From Rhyzopertha dominica (Eukaryota > Arthropoda > Insecta > Coleoptera > Bostrichidae), in NCBI GenBank assembly GCA_025024175.1, contig QCXZ01000003.1, forward strand, positions 53,338,023-53,402,022: a stretch of 64,000 nt of DNA, in the 5' to 3' direction. The position numbers and the translations under genes are program-made. This document shows, in pieces, positions 12,288 to 24,959 of this stretch; position 1 is the first letter of the stretch; each line of letters begins with the position of its first letter. The notes below the pieces were generated by a model, which was given only the letters and a program-made list of their open reading frames with translations, was not told the origin of the DNA and searched no databases.

Positions 12288-15230
12288 TGAACAGTTCGTT
12301 ATAGCTGCTTGTGATTTTAATCAACCTTATAGTTCATTTCGACGGTCTCTTGCCGTATAAATAATTGTGTATATTTTGGTGGTCACAGTTTTCACACTAT
12401 TGTAACATGAGCCTTGTTAAGTATTTATGTTTTAATAATTGTCAATTCATCATTATGGTAAGCTGAATGTTAATAATTTAAAATCTAGCATTAGTTCAAA
12501 GTCATAATGAAAGAATCATATTTATTATCTTCTTTTTTTTTTTGTTATTTTCCCTTGGCGGCATTTACAAATCTGTAATATGCATGTATTATATTTTTAT
12601 TTGTTAAATATACATAAAAAATACACAGTATGCATCAAAGGTGTAACTAAAATATGTAATAAAGTAGTCCTTTTTTCTATGACTCCAATTAGTCATAGCG
12701 TTTTAAAGATTGTAGTAGTTAGAATCCTTTCATCATTCAAAAATAGTTTTGCTTTTAGTGTTTCATCAACAAAGCTTTTGTATTTGACTTTGTTGTGAAG
12801 TGTGCATAGAACATATGAAATTTTNTTACCTTACAGCTTACANATTATGTATTTTTTATATTTTTACTGTTTTTACAATGAGAAAAAGGAAACCTTTTAT
12901 TATTTAATACTAATAACATGAAGTTCGGGATTATGTGGCTGAAGTCAACCTACTTTTAACAAACAATAAATGGTTTCTTTTCTTAATCTTCAATAAAATA
13001 AATTATCTCTTAGTTTTTGACATATTAAAAAAAAAGATGAAACAAGGTAATTCTTGCTTTTATAGAAAGTTTTATTAATATTAGTTAACAAAAAATTTGA
13101 GATAAAGGTTTTTCTTTTAGTCAGAAGGTTTCCCTGAAAGGCGTTCGATCTAAATTTGGTGACCACAATTTGCATTTGTATATTATTTGATATTCCAATT
13201 CAGCTCTTTAAACTTTTCAGCCAGGGCAGCACATAGTAGGGCTATACCTTTCAGTTTTCAGGATGTTAAAAAGAAAACGAACAAGAGGATTCCCTTCTTA
13301 TAAAAGTTTAATAGTACAGATATCAACACAATGTTTATGGAAAATTATTAGAGATTGTACAAGCTTTGTTTAATGCAAAAACTTTTTATTCAGAGTGTTT
13401 AATGTATGTGTAGACTACAAATAGCATTTTATGTGGAACGCCCTGTATATTAAAAAAAATGAAGGTGGCTGGCTTCCCTTCTCTATTTAAAGTAAAATCA
13501 ACTTTGTACTTAAAATCTGAACCAGTCACGTAGCTTACTTTGACTGAGTTTGTCTATTTTAAGCAAAATGTCCTTGTGACTTTTTTAGCATCCAATTGCC
13601 CTTTTTATGAATTAATATTATGCCAGTGTTGCGGATATACAAATACTAGATCTTTTATTTTTCCCAAAATAATCAGTCTGCCCCTGCGACTTGTTGAAGA
13701 GTACTTGATTTACTTAATAACAAATAATCAAAACAGATTTTCAATATATCTTGAAATACCTGATAAATTAGGTTGTAAATATCCTTAAAACGAAATTATT
13801 TTAATTCTTACAAAAACAGGTCATTTTGTTCATCCAACAACTTAATAACTAAAAATTTCTGCAGTTTATAACTATACAGCATTTATTAACCAAATCGTCA
13901 TATTTAACTTACATTAAAATCATATTCACTGCTTTATTTGGGCTTGTCACGTCTGGCTGCCTTGAACCAATGTTTTTACGCTTCAAATTGTCCCTTGGCA
14001 CCCACCCGCACAAAAATTTTGTTTGGTGTGCGTACTTATCGATGTGTTCGTGCAACCAGGTGCAAAACTACAAAATACCACTTATTCTGTGGTCTATACA
14101 TATGTGTTTATAAGTTCAGAAACACAACAATTGATTGGTACAATCACTGTATATGTTTTAATTTTAGCGACATAAACAACCAAATAATACCGTAATGGTA
14201 AGGTTTCAATAAGTCGGTTATTACAGCCAAGCCAACGGTACCTCTAGTCTAAATCTAGAAACGACATGTTGGTATACGACATACTTTTAAACAGAATGGT
14301 TACCTAATAGTTTTAATTAGTAAAGAATAATAAGAAAACGCTTGAAATAGGTGTAATAAATAATATAATTTTAGTTATGAATTCTAAACTCCTATTTATT
14401 TATTTAATTTTGCATTTCATCTTATTAAACAAACAGCTAGAAGTTTTGCTTGAAATTATTGTCTAATACAGTGTATGTTCCATTCAATTTTCAACTCTGA
14501 CAAGTTACACTTTCATTAAATTTTCTTTCATCCATTTTTTATTTTGATGCTAAAAGGTTGGTGATCCTACTTTAAGGTGTTATCACAGCAGAGGGAAATC
14601 AGCAGGCGCACTCCGCCCAAAATGGTAAGTGCGTTCGAAGCATTCTAAGTTATGGTTCCCCCATATTATCCAGATGCAGAGCGTCAGTATCGTTCTCGCA
14701 GCGGCCACGTAAGGATCGATATTCCAGGGCCAGATTCAGGAAATTTTATTTGTGGTTCAAACAGCATTTTTTAAACATACTCTTTTTTAGTATTTTATTT
14801 TTTTTATCCGACAACAAATTTTTAAATCCAGACCTGGTCAGGCAATTTGCACGCGAACCTTGTGACATTGGGTACCCATATATCGCAAAATATCACTTAC
14901 TAAGAATCTTAGGCTAAGATCAAAGTGCTGCCGTTTAATGAGCCTGCTGGTTTTCCTATGCTGTGGTGCTATCATGGTTACTAGGTTGATTTTAGCTACA
15001 TCAATTTTAACTAAAGGAAGAGAAATCGACCAAATGTTTGCAGGAATTTATTTGAGACGGTGAGTGTTCTGTTTTACACAGGATGTTCACTTTGCATTTT
15101 AATATAGAGCACCCTGTATATTATTAAGGAGAAAAAAATGCAAATAATGTTGATACACTCTGATTATAACGACAAATTCTTAAAGCAATAACTAAATCCT
15201 CCGTCTTGTTACACTTTTTTTTTATTGTGC
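12288..15230. other. Intergenic, no recognised gene
   Basis: This is the 3' flank of the USP36 gene and the gap before THUMPD1. A candidate poly(A) signal for USP36 is at 12658-12663. The motif CCCTGTATA occurs at about 13440 and about 15112. A short coding-like segment lies at 14585-14775 (see findings). The open frames at 13540 and 13938 show no domain and look accidental. Confidence 0.5.
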
Positions 15231-15236
15231 GATCTA
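15231..15236 (-). promoter_or_regulatory. Candidate poly(A) signal of THUMPD1
   Basis: AATAAA on the minus strand, about 110 bp beyond the THUMPD1 stop codon. Canonical hexamer at a usual distance. Confidence 0.5.
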
Positions 15237-15342
15237 CTTGTATTTTTTGTTTTCATATATTATAGGTATTAATCATCTTCAATTTTATGCAGTTAAGTCA
15301 AATTTCATCAAAACCAAATAGAATAATGCCATCTTAAATACT

Positions 15343-16152
15343 TCATTCACAAGTCTCTGTTTTTACATTTTCAGAAGAAGCATTATCACAAAGAGCATGC
15401 AAGTTATATTTCTTATACTTAAAGTAATTAGGTACAACTGCCAAGAGCGCAATACTCTTGACAACCTCTATAACTATAGTTAAATCTGGTTCCTTTAAGT
15501 TAACCTTGTGGCCAGCTCTGCTACTAGCAACTTTATCTGCAATCAGCTTGATTACCTCATCCCTAGATAGGCTATTATTGTTTCGATGGTTAAAAGCAAC
15601 AGAAAAGCTATGGTCTTCTAGCTTAAAGTACCTATCCAGCAAAGGTTCAAATGCTTTTTCGATGTCCTTTATATAAGCCTTGCATGTAGTCTCGATTGGT
15701 ACCAGCCTTATTAAAAATCTGCTCTGCTGTTGTTTTGTTTCTGCTATATCGGACATAATCTTTTCAGCCAACTTTACAGGGTGACTTATAGTTGTACGTA
15801 TAAAAAGAAAATTCTTAGCTCCAATATTAACTACTTGAAACCTTTTCTTCTGTACACTGTGTTCCGATTTTAAGACACTAATTTCATTGGCTAGTTCTTC
15901 TGCTATATCAGCATCTTTGCAGTTTTCTGCCGATTTCGACAAATCCTCGTCATCATCAGGTTTTTCTAAAGCATCTGCATACAAATTTAGCAAATTGTAG
16001 GCTTCACGAATGCACTCCTTTTCTTTGTTGTTACAACTACACAAAAATCCTTTGGAACCCGGCTCCAAAAGATCACGTTGCGGATGTTTAGCATTTTTAT
16101 TTCTGTAATAGTTCGCTTTGTATTTGTATTTATCTGATTTTGATGTATCCAT
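15343..16152 (-). CDS. THUMPD1: THUMP domain-containing protein 1 homolog (tRNA acetyltransferase adaptor)
   Basis: Complete single-exon gene of 269 residues, with ATG at 16150-16152. THUMPD1 (yeast Tan1) binds tRNA and lets NAT10/Kre33 make N4-acetylcytidine at position 12 of tRNA-Ser and tRNA-Leu. Visible features: basic N-terminus; the conserved segment LEPGSKGFLCSCN (about residues 30-42); CIREAYNLLN; an acidic linker near 65-90; and KKRFQVVNIGAKNFLFIRT. The THUMP domain follows (about 125-255), with TKQQQSRFLIRLVPIETTCK, RNNNSLSRDEVI and VIEVVKSIALLAVVPNY. These match the human protein block by block. The human version has a longer low-complexity tail that is missing here, as is usual in insects. 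No frame damage is seen. Confidence 0.93.
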   Translation of the reverse strand: MDTSKSDKYKYKANYYRNKNAKHPQRDLLEPGSKGFLCSCNNKEKECIREAYNLLNLYADALEKPDDDEDLSKSAENCKDADIAEELANEISVLKSEHSVQKKRFQVVNIGAKNFLFIRTTISHPVKLAEKIMSDIAETKQQQSRFLIRLVPIETTCKAYIKDIEKAFEPLLDRYFKLEDHSFSVAFNHRNNNSLSRDEVIKLIADKVASSRAGHKVNLKEPDLTIVIEVVKSIALLAVVPNYFKYKKYNLHALCDNASSENVKTETCE

Positions 16153-17500
16153 AGCAAATATTTAAATCTGTAAATATTCCTTATTTGCCAAAATACTGAA
16201 AAATGAACAAATAAATCAGTAAACTAGAATTAACAAAACAACAAACAAACCTCTACTCAGCTTTGCTCCTGCTCATCTGCTGGTTGTCTGCTTTCTGGTC
16301 ACATTGGTGACAATCTGATGACCGATGATATGAGACTTGATGGCATTAATGGAGGTTGATTAAGATTGGTGAGGAGCGAGGAACAACTAGGTGTAAATAA
16401 CCTGAAATAACCAACAGATGGCTCGCCGAACGTTAAATTGGCATGGAATCTTGATGTGACCTTAGTAGCAATCACCGAACTCTATAAAATATTTTATAGA
16501 CTTCGGTGGAAGCAATGGTAGCATTTCCAGCTGCCAATATATTTGAATTTCTTATATCAAAAAACCCTCGAATAGAAAATTGTATTCAATCATTCCAATA
16601 TTTCCAAAATAAAAAAATTATCGCAGACACTTTAATTAATTTTTGGACTAAAATAAGTAGGTATGGTTTGATTGAAGCGAAATAATATACTGACTATTGT
16701 GGTTGCACTATGCCACTAAGCAATTTACCAACATATATTCGTAGTACCGATATTCTGGACAATGCTCTATACTATACTGCACACTTCGCGCCGGTTTCTC
16801 TTACCTAGTTTTATTTAAAATTAACTCTGAATTTAAAATCTAAACCAGTCACATACCTCGATCACTTTAAGGTTAAATTTTTTATTTATAGCCGTTTCAT
16901 CTTAGGTTAATTAGGCAGTTCATGAGTATTTACTTACCTATTATTCTTTATTGAAAATCATATAAGAAATATATGTACCTATAAAGAATACTATTTTTCT
17001 TTGCATGTTATGGAAAAGCTGACTTAATAATTCATTAGTTATGTATTATAACGATTTAGATGCTATTTTCGTTTTGAGAGTGAAATGTTATTTGCATGGC
17101 TAAAAAAATTCGACAAAGGCAAAAATGGCATTACCTACTTCCCATAGGTAAGAACATTAATATTATACTATACTCCGATCACTGAACAGATGGAGTGATC
17201 ATGATGGGTGTTCTTCACGTAATTTTTAAACCATAATCATTTCATATTTTTTTAGTTAATTATTCAGTACCTAGTCAAAAATTTGTTATAAAAATTAATT
17301 CGGACTTGAATAAACAGCATCAAATCCGATAACATGCAAGATACATACAACTTTAAAGTCACTAGATAGACAAAATAACGCAATTGTCCGCCATTTTAGT
17401 GCAATATAGCAGGGGTAAATTTGAATGTTAATGTAGAAGACGCAATCAAACCTATTTGTTTCTATGGTTTTGATTTCATCAGCCATCTTAGGGCTAAAAT
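16153..17500. other. 5' flank of THUMPD1; no gene seen
   Basis: This region must hold the THUMPD1 promoter, with reads running leftward from 16152. The only structured feature is a 36 bp palindrome at 16473-16508. No supported coding exon was found on either strand. Confidence 0.4.
16473..16508. repeat. 36 bp near-perfect palindrome
   Basis: CACCGAA, then CTATAAAATATTTTATAG, then TTCGGTG. The sequence equals its own reverse complement except at two symmetric positions. The similarity extends imperfectly outward on both sides (AGCAATCACCGAA against TTCGGTGGAAGCAAT). It lies about 320 bp upstream of the THUMPD1 start. Confidence 0.7.
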
Positions 17501-17504
17501 ATGG

Positions 17505-18344
17505 ACAAGGACCAGAGAACCAGAGTGGGGAGAACGCTCATGGATCTGCGCGAATGATAGTAAACAAGGGGGCTGCCATATTGTCCACGAGAACGTCAAA
17601 CTTTTAGCGCTTACTTTAAATAATGACATCTTGTGCAACAGTTTGACTTCAAAATAGGGTAAATGCAAACCATTTGATGTAACAGTGTTGAAATACTAAA
17701 ATCAGTTTGACTTGTTCTTGGAATGTTCTATAAATATCAATTAAATGGCAAATTTAATACGGAGAATGTCTGTCGTCAATCAACTATCATCAGTTACACA
17801 GCTCATAAACAAAGCTCCCAGACCGGCGTTGCCACATGTTATTCTATTCTCGTAGCATTGTTTTGTTTACATTACGTGGCCAATCGAAATGGCGTTAGCT
17901 ATTATGATTGTGATTTTGTTCTCTGCTTGCACGACTTATTTCTTAGTTTTATTTGGTAGTTTCATTAATTTTAGTTATGAGTTATATAGTTAAAGAGTGT
18001 ATATCGAATAAACGTTCGAAGTCGCAAGATGTCTCCCTGCACAAGTAAATATTATAATCCTTAATAAATTTTTTGCAGTAATTATTTGTTATAATTATAT
18101 ATTTTTAAATAATATCTAGTACCATTTACACTGCAAAATAAGTTTACATAAATTTTTCATTTTTATAGGTATACATAAAGTTCTTTTAATTAAAAAAAAG
18201 TACTGCCATTTGACAACACTGTCTGATTTTTGACGTTTCTGTGGACAATATGGCGATCATTACAGTGTCCCATCTGAATTGGGATGCGCAGTCGGCCCAT
18301 GCATGTTCTCCCCATTATATTTCTCTGACAAGGACCAAGGTGAC
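17505..18344. mobile_element. Inverted-repeat element with ~100 bp arms
   Basis: The left arm at about 17505-17605 (GGACAAGGACCAGAG, GGGGAGAACG, GCCATATTGTCCAC, GAACGTCAAA) is matched by the reverse complement of about 18228-18344. The inner 600 bp shows no transposase. It is a probable non-autonomous DNA element, but its exact ends and target duplication were not resolved. Confidence 0.6.
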
Positions 18345-18373
18345 TTTAACATGCACTTCATAGATTATACACC

Positions 18374-18400
18374 AGAGTCAGTGGATTATCTACTGACTCT
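18374..18400. repeat. Short perfect hairpin
   Basis: A 9 bp stem, AGAGTCAGT and ACTGACTCT, around a 9 base loop, placed just right of the inverted-repeat element. Function unknown. Confidence 0.5.
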
Positions 18401-18572
18401 GTTATACACTTGGCATAGGCGCCACCTATCGACAATCCATAAGAACTTCAATTCGCCGGCAAAAACAGGGGCGAGGACACAACCAAATCGTTTGTTATGT
18501 TAGTGGAGTTATGAATAATTAGCATCGATAAATGAGATTATGATTTTAGCTAGCAAGCCACAGGTAATAACC

Positions 18573-19044
18573 CACTGATCTCTAAATAACTGGATGTTGC
18601 TTACATACCAAAATGCATGTAAATTATTTGTGATAGATTTACGCCACTTTAGCGCCTAGCCGCTGGCTCTTGTACTAAAATTTTGACAAAGGTTCGCTTC
18701 TGCGGTAAATATAACGTTAATGATTGACGGTTAATATCGTGAACTCATCATCTGTCTGCAGATTTCCAAAAGATGATCGTTGTAGTGTTTGAGTAAGAAA
18801 CATGTACCGTACAAACTGGATGCTACGTTTGCTCATAACCATATTATATAGTTAAGCATCTAACCTAAGTTCTTTAGAAGAATTAATTAATAACTCCACT
18901 TAGAGCAGATATATCAGTTTTCAATTTCTAAAATTTGAATGCGCCGTTAAATTGATAGTACGAGTACCAGCGGCATGGTGGCTACTTATCACAGTTTTGA
19001 ATGACTTATGCGATATGCGACATCCAGTTATTTAGAGATCAGTG
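18573..19044. mobile_element. hAT-type MITE, copy 2
   Basis: A 472 bp element with the same inverted ends (CACTGATCTCTAAATAACTG) as 2342-2854, but in the opposite orientation. It is flanked by a perfect 8 bp duplication TAATAACC at 18565-18572 and 19045-19052. It encodes no transposase. It ends 319 bp before the elgi start codon, so it may lie in or near that promoter. Confidence 0.88.
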
Positions 19045-19363
19045 TAATAACCGTAATAAAAAGAGAAGCTATTTTCCGCATGCAGTACCATCTATTGATG
19101 TAAGGCGAAAGGAACACTAATGAAACACAGCGCTGTTTCAGCCATATCCAGTATCAACTGTGTTAAGCTTAATCAGTGGTGCCACTTGTTGGCTTCAGGA
19201 TTGTCTAATCAAAATTATGAAAGTGAACAAGATAACAAGGAGCCAAGACAATCTGCAAGAGGCCAGCCAGATGCCAGACGTTTTGTGTCAGTTGTCAGAT
19301 TTAGTTTTATAATTTATTTATTATCGCACGTCCAGATGTACAGTGTTTGTCTTGATATATGAA

Positions 19364-21850
19364 ATGGGTTATGAATTAAATCGATTTCAAGGTGAAGTTG
19401 ATGAAGAACTAGTGTGTCCAATTTGTTCAGGGGTACTAGAGGATCCACTTCAGGTGAATAGCTGTTTATTAAATGTGAAGCACCTTCATAAAATGCAGTT
19501 CATAATCTGAACCATTGAGTGTAATGGGGTTTATATTTTACAGGTACCAACATGTGAACATGCGTTTTGTAGAACTTGCATCCAAGAATGGATTTCGAGG
19601 CAACCGACCTGTCCTGTAGATCGACAACATATTACAGCAGCACAGTTGCGACAAGTTCCCCGTANTTTAAAAAATTTGTTAGCTAGGTAATTATGTCACA
19701 TGAACAGAATATATGTATCTGAAAAATAATTTCTAGATTATGCATAAATTGTGATAACGCTCAATATGGCTGTACCCGTATATTAAAGTTAGATACTTTG
19801 GCATCTCACTTGGAAGAGTGTGAATTCAATCCAAAAAGGCCATTGCCTTGTGAACAAGGATGTGGACTAGTCATACCTAAGGATGAATTAAAAGATCATA
19901 ATTGTGTTAAAGAGCTAAGAAAGCTTATAGAAACCCAACAGCAAAAACTAAATGATTTTCAACAAGACTTGACGGAACAGAGGTTTCTGATAAATGAACA
20001 AAAGAGGGAGTTGCAATTATTAAAGGTATGCATATTTGTGTTTATAGACATTATTTAATTGCAGATTGTTTTAGGACTTTATGAGGGCAATGAGGATATC
20101 AAACCCAGCAATGCGGGCTATTGCTGATGCAATGGAAAGGGACGAAGTGTTGAGATGGAGCAATTCTTTGACTCGAGCACGGGTTACTAGATGGGGTGGA
20201 ATGATTTCTACACCTGATGAAACTTTACAGGTATTTCATTAGATTCGTTACATTTTTTAATTATTGCTCAAATACTTTACCCTGCCAACAGCTCTGCTAC
20301 AAATGCAATAGTTAAACAAAATAGTATCACAAATTAAACATTAATTTTTGGTTTTGTAATTCAATCAGACATACTTTTTAAGATCATATTAAAATGGTTG
20401 TCTCCAGCATACATACAATATTATACACAAAATGACCTTTATAACCTGATGAGTATAAAAAAATATATGTATATGTTATGGTTGAAGCTGTTACTTCACT
20501 ATTCTGTAAACTAGCCAGCTACTGTATAATATACTAACCAAACAGCTCACTATTTTTATGGAAATTGGCCTTATATCAAAATAGCTGGTCTCCTTTGGAT
20601 GGTTTGTAAACAAAATATCTAAAAGTAACCAGCTAATATACAAACTGCATCGAAAGTTTATGAAATAAATATAGCTTCCGAGTAGTATGTGAACTAACAT
20701 ACTGTTGTTAACATATGAACATTGTGTTGTGAAAGCATGAAATAGGGATTACCTGCATGGATTGATTTAAAATTTATGTATTTTAATTAGTTAATTTGTT
20801 TCCAGCAAGCTTAAGTAAATACAACAGCTATTTGTATTCTGACATCTCAATAGTTAACTAAAATTTTTTGCAAGTCCTGTTTTGTTGTACTGTACAAAAG
20901 AGAATAGGTTGTTTTCAAAAATAGAAAGGAGACTAGCTCTAATTCTGTCATAATTGTAACCAGTTCTGTATAGCATAATATACAATTACAAAAGACAATT
21001 ATTTCTTCTTGTCACATAAACAGCAACTACCAGTATTTTAACCAACAACGACATTATGCTGCTATACCAGAATGAATCCTTTCTGTGTCCATAATATCAG
21101 ACATTAAGTTTTTGTAAAAAATGCTGTCAACACTATCAAACAGACAATTTTTGGAGGTTCTTTTTTTATTTATTAATGGCCCTGCCAGCTTAGTGCAGTT
21201 AGCAAGCTCATTACATGTCTATTATTTACTAAATTGTATAATTTTATGTATATGTTACAACATTCACCATATCAGAAAATGCATTTTAATTACCCATAGG
21301 CCCATGCACAATTTCAGAAAAATTCGTCGAACAAAACCTGAAATATCCTGCTCTTTCCATACTTTGTACCGACTCTGTATATAAGAGGTTGTGGATCAAA
21401 CCCCATCTAAGGCATCAGTTTGTGTGCGCCTTTGCTTAAATATACATTTTAATGATATAAACAAAATAAAAAATTATAATGCATTTCCACAAACCCAAAT
21501 AACAAAAAAAATAATATATTTACTTTGTTTGACATTCATTTTACTATTTTATACTGAATGTTACCCATTTTCACTTGCAGCATATGATTAAGCGGACTCT
21601 AACTGAAATTGGTTGTCCACNTCATATTTTAGACGACCTCATGGAAAATTGCCATGAAAGACGTTGGCCACCTGGCTTGTGTTCTTTGGAAACCCGGCAA
21701 AACAACAGGAGACAATATGAAAATTATGTATGCAAGCGAGTAACAGGTAAACAGGCAGTTTTGGTGTTGTCCTGTGATAATGGTCATATGGGAGAAGATA
21801 TGATAGTTGAACCCGGTTTAGTAATGATATTTGCTCATGGGATTGAATAG
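19364..21850 (+). CDS. elgi: E3 ubiquitin ligase Nrdp1/RNF41 (early girl)
   Basis: Complete gene of 315 residues (human Nrdp1 has 317). Exons: 19364-19453, 19544-19686, 19737-20025, 20075-20230 and 21581-21850, with GT-AG borders and consistent phases. Nrdp1 ubiquitinates ErbB3, BRUCE and parkin in vertebrates; Drosophila elgi acts in oocyte meiosis. Domains: a RING C3HC4 (about 18-57: [29 protein letters not shown]); a TRAF-like/SIAH-type zinc region (about 78-135: [28 protein letters not shown]); a coiled coil (about 136-175); and the C-terminal substrate-binding domain ([61 protein letters not shown]). The start was chosen because [20 protein letters not shown] aligns end to end with the family. 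Two single N bases fall in codons. AATAAA is at 22428. Confidence 0.95.
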
Positions 21851-24800
21851 TTTTGATTACTTGACATGCAAATACTGTATTTTCTGTAAGACCATGTTTT
21901 ATGTAACATTTTTCAATATCTACATTCCCTTCGTGTTCACTACCTACTTATTTTTCCACACAGTTCTACTTATAAGATTGTAAATCCCTTTTATTTTACC
22001 TAATCAGATATCAATAGTTTGTGGGAGTTTTGCTTAGTGTACCCTATAAACAAATATTTGGGGCACCTAAAATTTATATTATTGACCAGTATTATTATGG
22101 TGTGATTTATACTCAGTAGGCTCAACAGCAATTTGGTTTCTTTAGGTATCAGATTTTCAAATTCTATACTGTTTTGATAAGTATCAAATGTCAGAAAGCA
22201 ATGTAGGAAAGATTACTTAATTATACTAAAATATTATCAATTGTGCATTCAATAACTATGCAACCAGAAAAAATATACGAGGTGTTTGATTTTAACTAAT
22301 ATTTTGATTAACTAAACTTTAATGAAAATGTAATCAGTTGTAAAAACAAATCATCTGTATTCCGCATGACTGTCTTCTATCTCATAAACTGTCATCTCTT
22401 TGCCTCTTTTTTATTTTGCATTGCTACAATAAATATACTTAATTATAGTTTTTCATCCACTATAGTTTTGTATTGTAAATCGAACCAGTCCATTCTATTT
22501 TCTTAAACAATTTAAAATTAATATGCACATAAGTATAGGCAAACATTAAATGACAGTTACAAGTCTCAAATATTTGTTGCATTGAATTATGAGAGAACTG
22601 AAACAAATTCTGATGAAATAATTAAGATATTATTAATATTATCATTTCTTTTATAATGTTTCAAACGCATCTTGATGTTTTTATATAACATATCTTAGCA
22701 TTCAGAATAAGGCCGCAAGGTTAATGTTCATGTTAGAAGTATTAACGAAAGTAACCATGAGGTATTGTAATACAAAATCCTGCATACATTTAGCTTCAAA
22801 GAGGTTTTTTTTGTTTTAAAAACATGTATGACAACAGAAGTGTTATCCAAAATCAAATTCTTTAAAATCATAAAGGTTCATATATTTGCTGTTGAATCTA
22901 TTAGAAAGCTGACATTTGTTGTTAAGTCTTAATGCAAAACCTGCAATGGCGTCTTTCCAGAAAAAATAAATAATTGCTAATGGGTTCTTTGAAGATGCTG
23001 ATTTTATTTGCCAGTGAGAAGTATATTTATGAAATTATAACATGTTGAAGTTCAAATTCATGAAAAAGTGTGAAGCCTCACAACCTATAGTCCTGCTACT
23101 GCCGGATCTATAATTAGCACTTTCATGATGCATTTAGGATAAAGTGACAAACCGCAAGAAACGCTTGATAACTACTTCGTAATTAATACACAATGATTTT
23201 TTTAAGGACCCCATTGACTTGATACTTTTCATCAAATAAATTCTATTTCTGTTACCTGCTTTAAAACAGTGCCTTGACAGGTTTATTCTTTGAACCAAAC
23301 CAAGTGAATTTAACAAGTTACAGTAAAAAAAAAACAGGAAAGGCATTTTTATTAGTATTAACTGACCATTGTCCTAGAAGTATTTTCTAAGTGTCAAGAA
23401 GGTACTGCCCAAAAATGGAATTCTGAGCCAATTATAATGGTATTAAACATCATTGACAAAACTGAAAAATTATTTCAAGCTCTTAATTGTTGGTTACTGA
23501 GTTCTTACTTGAAGATCAAGATTGAGTGTGTTTGCATTACATCCTTCTAATTATAGGAACCTATTTAAAACATGAAAACTGGATCTAAATGAAATTTTTA
23601 CAGTTTTATATTCCCTTCAGAATACTTACTGACTTTCTTTCTCCAAAAAACATGTTAGGTGGTAGTCAGTGCTTGTTAGAACCATCCCTCATACTACCAG
23701 TCGCACTACTATGTAGGATAATAATCAGCTAGTTTTCTTCCTAAAGATGTTAACTTCTGACAAAAAAAGGCTATTTACGAAGCATGTAAAAATAATTATA
23801 GAAAATGTGTTCTTTCCTAGCATGATTTTGCAGTTTGAACCAGTGAGTAAATGGGTACTGTATTATTTTTAAGGAACACAGTTGTTACTGTTTTTTTTTC
23901 ACTAATTATAAATACAGATTTTACAAACATTACAAGGAAAATGACAAATCTCTGCTATAAAACAACATACTATTTGCACTAAAGAAGTGTGGTTAACATT
24001 ATTGAAATACACAATGCCACTCTAAACTTCTCCTATTTATGTGGTATCATATCACTAAAACTGTTCAAAGTAATAAGCGAATTTTAAGGCAAATCTTCTG
24101 TTCATTATATAAAACTTGCTGTCTACCAGTAGAAATGCACTAACTTCTTTGTTATCTAATGAATAAGTTGTTTTGATCTCAAAAATTTCTTCAATGTATG
24201 GTCCAGTGTGCAAATGGACTAGATTTTGTGTGAACTAGTCAAAGCAACACATTTGTTGCGTGAAACACATATGGAGGAGAATCGAAATTGAAAAAGTGAG
24301 AGAATCTCATTGGATGTGATAATTCAGATAAATATTTGGTTACTAGTTGCAATAAATTAATGTTCTATAATATGACTTCCATTAAATAAGATATGTCCTA
24401 ATATACTTATATGTTCGTAGTACATAATATGTAACTTTACTTAATTACTGAGACTGCTTTATATGGATTTAAGATCATTTCATTGACTCTTCTGTAATGT
24501 GAAGTTGAATGTTAATACTTATTGTACTGGGCATTACAGTCGTTATAATAAAATAATAAAGGGTCAATTTAACAGTGGTTTTATTTTACCTATCTCAAGC
24601 AGTGGATTTAGCCTTTATGAGGCCCCGGCCAACTGAACGTTTCTCCCCCCCTCAAACAAATAATTTCAGTATCACTGCAAATCTTTTTTTGTTGCAAAAA
24701 TTAAAACATTTCTTTCAGTGTTGGAATGAGTAACCAAATGGTTCTAAAAAGTCATTTTCTTGTCGTCAGCATCAGTATTGATGCAAAGTTTATGCATGCT

Positions 24801-24950
24801 CATCTAGTAAGTTCGAAAAAACTTCTTGAGTTTTAGAGACAACTCCATCGTGATCAGAACCTGTGATTAAGAAGTTAGTATCATCTGCATAAGAAATTTG
24901 TATACAATTCATAGCAAATTTGTGTTGTATATAGCATATTAGATCATTTT
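21851..24950. other. 3' UTR of elgi and gene-free spacer
   Basis: Long AT-rich stretch without a supported exon. Possible elgi poly(A) hexamers are at 22428-22433 and about 24548. I could name no transposon here. Confidence 0.4.
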
Positions 24951-24959
24951 TGAAAATAA

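Noticed and set aside
13540..14195. Two open frames of 82 and 85 codons
   Set aside because: No domain, no splice context, hydrophobic AT-driven composition; probably chance.
18279..18503. 74-residue frame with HRRHLSTIHKNFNSP-like ending
   Set aside because: It overlaps the right arm of an inverted-repeat element and has no recognised domain.
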